NCBI GenBank assembly: GCA_029256485.1
Contig: JAQSXU010000074.1
Coordinates: 1-17,883 of the forward strand
Length of the DNA: 17,883 bases
Reading direction: 5' to 3'
From: Clostridiaceae bacterium
GTDB taxonomy: Bacteria > Bacillota_A > Clostridia > Clostridiales > Clostridiaceae
Part shown: one piece after another, positions 16,286 through 17,883 of the stretch
Layout: each line of letters opens with the position of its first letter
How positions within the stretch are numbered: position 1 is the stretch's first letter
Notes under the pieces: generated by a model
Told to the model about the DNA's origin: nothing
Databases searched by the model: none
The model's input: the letters and a program-made list of their open reading frames with translations, nothing else
Position numbers and translations under genes: made by a program

Positions 16286-17179
16286 CTAATCAAATTTAAA
16301 AGTATCTTTACATAAGTTAAAAAAAGCCTTTGCTGTAGGAGTAAGAGTTCTCTTTGAACTAATTATTAAATAAATACATCTCTTTAATAAAATATCACTA
16401 ATTATGCTTTTTCTTATGCAGCCTGAGCTTAAATAGTCATTACAAATGGCATCTGAAACTATAGAAATACCAATACCATTTTTAACAAATTGAAATAATG
16501 TATCTTGATTGTTTACTTCGCAACAGACATCCAGCATATTTATGTCGATATTCTTCTTATAAAGAGCATCTTCAAAGGTTTTCCTTGTAGCAGAACCATT
16601 TTCCCTTAAAATAAATTTATAGTTTAGAATTGATTCTAAGCTGATTTCCTTTGAAATATTAAATTCTGGACTTGAGATAAGGACTAAGTTGTCCTCTAAA
16701 AGCTTATAACATTTAATTTTATCGTCCTTTACATCATTGCCAATAATACCAATTTCGCAATCAAACTTTACTATTTCATCTACAATTTCACTTGAACCTT
16801 GTTCTATTACTAAGAATGATACATCGGAGTACAATTTTTGAAAGTTTTTTATAAGCATTGGCAAAATTGTATTACAAGGGGTAGTGCTTGCTGCTAATCT
16901 TAATTTACCATTTATATTTGTATTAAAACTGGATATATTAGATATAGCTTTATCTCGGGTATTTAATATTTCAATTGCAAAATTTAAGAAAGATTCCCCC
17001 GCAGGTGTTAATATTACCTCTTTGGATGTCCTATCAAAAAGTTGGACATTAAGTTCCCTCTCTAAAGTACTTATATGTGAACTCACAGCAGGTTGAGATA
17101 AAAATACGCAATTTGCTGCTTTTGAAAAACTCTTATGCTTTGCAACATTAATAAATGCTTCAATTTGTTTAAAGTCCAT
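16286..17179 (-). CDS. LysR family transcriptional regulator
   Basis: This 297-residue LysR-type regulator has an N-terminal winged helix (FSKAANCVFLSQPAVSSHIS, about residues 18-37), then ERELNVQLFDRTSKEVILTPAG, and a C-terminal periplasmic-binding-like effector domain (about 90-295). The ATG at 17179 is chosen because a perfect AGGAGG lies 6 bases upstream; the longer frame has no ribosome site. The opening MDFKQIEAFINVAKHKSFSK closely recalls the CysB/CysL-like and selenium-metabolism-associated LysR proteins of clostridia, but no sulfur or selenium gene is next to it. A terminator follows it, so its partners are not obvious. The effector is unknown. Confidence 0.9.
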   Translation of the reverse strand: MDFKQIEAFINVAKHKSFSKAANCVFLSQPAVSSHISTLERELNVQLFDRTSKEVILTPAGESFLNFAIEILNTRDKAISNISSFNTNINGKLRLAASTTPCNTILPMLIKNFQKLYSDVSFLVIEQGSSEIVDEIVKFDCEIGIIGNDVKDDKIKCYKLLEDNLVLISSPEFNISKEISLESILNYKFILRENGSATRKTFEDALYKKNIDINMLDVCCEVNNQDTLFQFVKNGIGISIVSDAICNDYLSSGCIRKSIISDILLKRCIYLIISSKRTLTPTAKAFFNLCKDTFKFD

Positions 17180-17269
17180 AACGAACCTCCTAATACCGGA
17201 TATCACAAAATTACCTCATTTATTAAGTTTAACACAAAAATAAATTTTCAGATATATAATTTTATAAAA

Positions 17270-17701
17270 TCACCTTTTCCACTTAAAAATTACAATTCCG
17301 GCTATCATTACAGCTATGCCAATAAGTTTGGTAATGTCAAATTTTATTGTTTCTGAACCGAATAGCCCAAATGCATCTATAATGCCAGCAGTTGCTAATT
17401 GTGCAACTAATATTGTAGAAATAGAGTAAGTTGGACCAAGGCATTTGATGCCTACCATTACAGTGTATATTATGACTACTCCTAAAGCGCCGCCAAGAAG
17501 GTATAATTTATTTACGGATTTCACATTTTTAAAATTACCGTTACCAAATATAAATAATATTAATAATGTAATTAATAGACCGCTGCCCTGAACAATAGAA
17601 TTGGTTTCCCAAATACCAATCTTATCACCCAATCTAGTATTAAAAACTCCTTGAAAGCTCATAAAAACTCCAGCAATTATAGAACATATGATACCAAACA
17701 T
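17270..17701 (-). CDS. YdcZ-type small DMT superfamily membrane protein
   Basis: This 143-residue integral membrane protein has four predicted hydrophobic segments (about 3-22, 35-53, 68-86 and 95-140, the last counted as a pair separated by a short loop). It opens GIICSIIAGVFMSFQGVFNTRLGDKIG, with the GxxNxxL region of the YdcZ (DUF606) family. The end IGIAVMIAGIVIFKWKR is typical. The ATG at 17701 is used with GAGGAG 10 bases upstream; the GTG three codons earlier overlaps the ribosome site. YdcZ proteins often act as pairs or dimers; no partner is seen here. Substrate unknown. Confidence 0.85.
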   Translation of the reverse strand: MFGIICSIIAGVFMSFQGVFNTRLGDKIGIWETNSIVQGSGLLITLLILFIFGNGNFKNVKSVNKLYLLGGALGVVIIYTVMVGIKCLGPTYSISTILVAQLATAGIIDAFGLFGSETIKFDITKLIGIAVMIAGIVIFKWKR

Positions 17702-17759
17702 TATAATCACACTCCTCTTTTAATTAGTGTAACCATAGTGTTTTTTTATTATTTATTAT

Positions 17760-17785
17760 AAAAAAAGACAGGAAAGATTCCTGTC
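17760..17785 (-). terminator. Terminator of the gene entering from the right
   Basis: GACAGGA (17767-17773) and TCCTGTC (17779-17785) form a perfect 7-bp stem with a 5-base loop, followed on the minus strand by seven T. It lies 6 bases after the stop codon of the partial reading frame at the right edge. Confidence 0.9.
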
Positions 17786-17790
17786 ATTCT

Positions 17791-17883
17791 TTAATATCCT
17801 TCATTTTGTCTTTCATGATTTATTGTATTCTTAGCAATATAAGCATTTTCAATATCATCATGTGAAAAATTCAGACTATTTCC
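17791..17883 (-). CDS. C-terminal end of an unknown protein (partial)
   Basis: An open frame enters from the right edge on the minus strand and gives 30 residues (including SHDDIENAYIAKNTINHERQ and ending in NEGY) before a TAA at 17793-17791. A strong terminator follows at once, which supports a real gene end. The stretch is hydrophilic and helical-looking. I do not recognise the family. The rest of the gene is outside the window. Confidence 0.6.
   Translation of the reverse strand, partial: GNSLNFSHDDIENAYIAKNTINHERQNEGY

Noticed and set aside
17259..17270. Palindrome ATTTTATAAAAT at the end of the YdcZ-like gene, considered as a terminator
   Set aside because: It has no GC pairs and no hairpin loop of useful size, so it is probably chance in AT-rich sequence.
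17725..17745. Repeated AGTGT/AGTGT (AGTGTAACCATAGTGT) before the YdcZ-like gene, considered as an operator
   Set aside because: It is a short direct repeat with no match to a known operator, and one copy is not enough evidence.
1..17883. CRISPR arrays, insertion sequences, prophage genes, attachment sites and riboswitches
   Set aside because: No regularly spaced repeats, transposase or phage genes were found, nor any recognisable riboswitch core. The tRNA-Asp has no second partial copy nearby to suggest an integrated element.

Overview
The window is AT-rich DNA from a low-GC Firmicute, most likely a Clostridium sensu stricto species. Supporting signs are strong AGGAGG-type ribosome sites, AT-rich codon use, DnaD/DnaC-type primosomal genes, FabK instead of FabI, and a FabT-type regulator. 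No tool was run. Family assignments rest on motifs, on active-site residues placed by counting codons, and on remembered family features.

Layout. (1) 1-133: the 3' end of one tRNA (probably Val), a complete tRNA-Asp, and a bidirectional terminator. (2) 138-2193, minus strand: dnaD then dnaC (primosomal helicase-loading pair) behind a clear sigma-A promoter. dnaD appears to carry a one-base frameshift in a six-base homopolymer that cuts off a conserved C-terminal tail. (3) 2298-3299, plus: a membrane-anchored M23 peptidase. (4) 3323-14359, plus: one promoter, two tandem FabT-like operators and thirteen tightly packed genes that make up a complete type II fatty acid synthesis and acetyl-CoA carboxylase operon. 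The order is NMO/FabX-like flavoprotein, fabT, fabH, acpP, fabK, fabD, fabG, fabF, accB, fabZ, accC, accD, accA, then a terminator. (5) 14358-17883, minus: ferritin, a cysteine-rich cytoplasmic-looking S8 peptidase with an altered oxyanion-hole motif, a LysR regulator, a small YdcZ-type membrane protein, and the C-terminal end of an unknown gene.

How the genes work together. AccBCDA makes malonyl-CoA and FabD loads it onto AcpP. FabH starts chains, and FabF, FabG, FabZ and FabK run the elongation cycle. FabT is expected to repress the whole set through the two palindromes over the start site. From fabT onward the order is, as remembered, the same as in Streptococcus pneumoniae. There the gene before fabT is fabM, the isomerase that makes unsaturated fatty acids. 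Here that slot holds a second FabK-superfamily flavoprotein with a C-terminal four-cysteine cluster. It looks strikingly like Helicobacter pylori FabX, the Fe-S/FMN enzyme that makes unsaturated acyl-ACP by backtracking. This is the most exciting point in the window: a candidate for the poorly understood clostridial route to unsaturated fatty acids.
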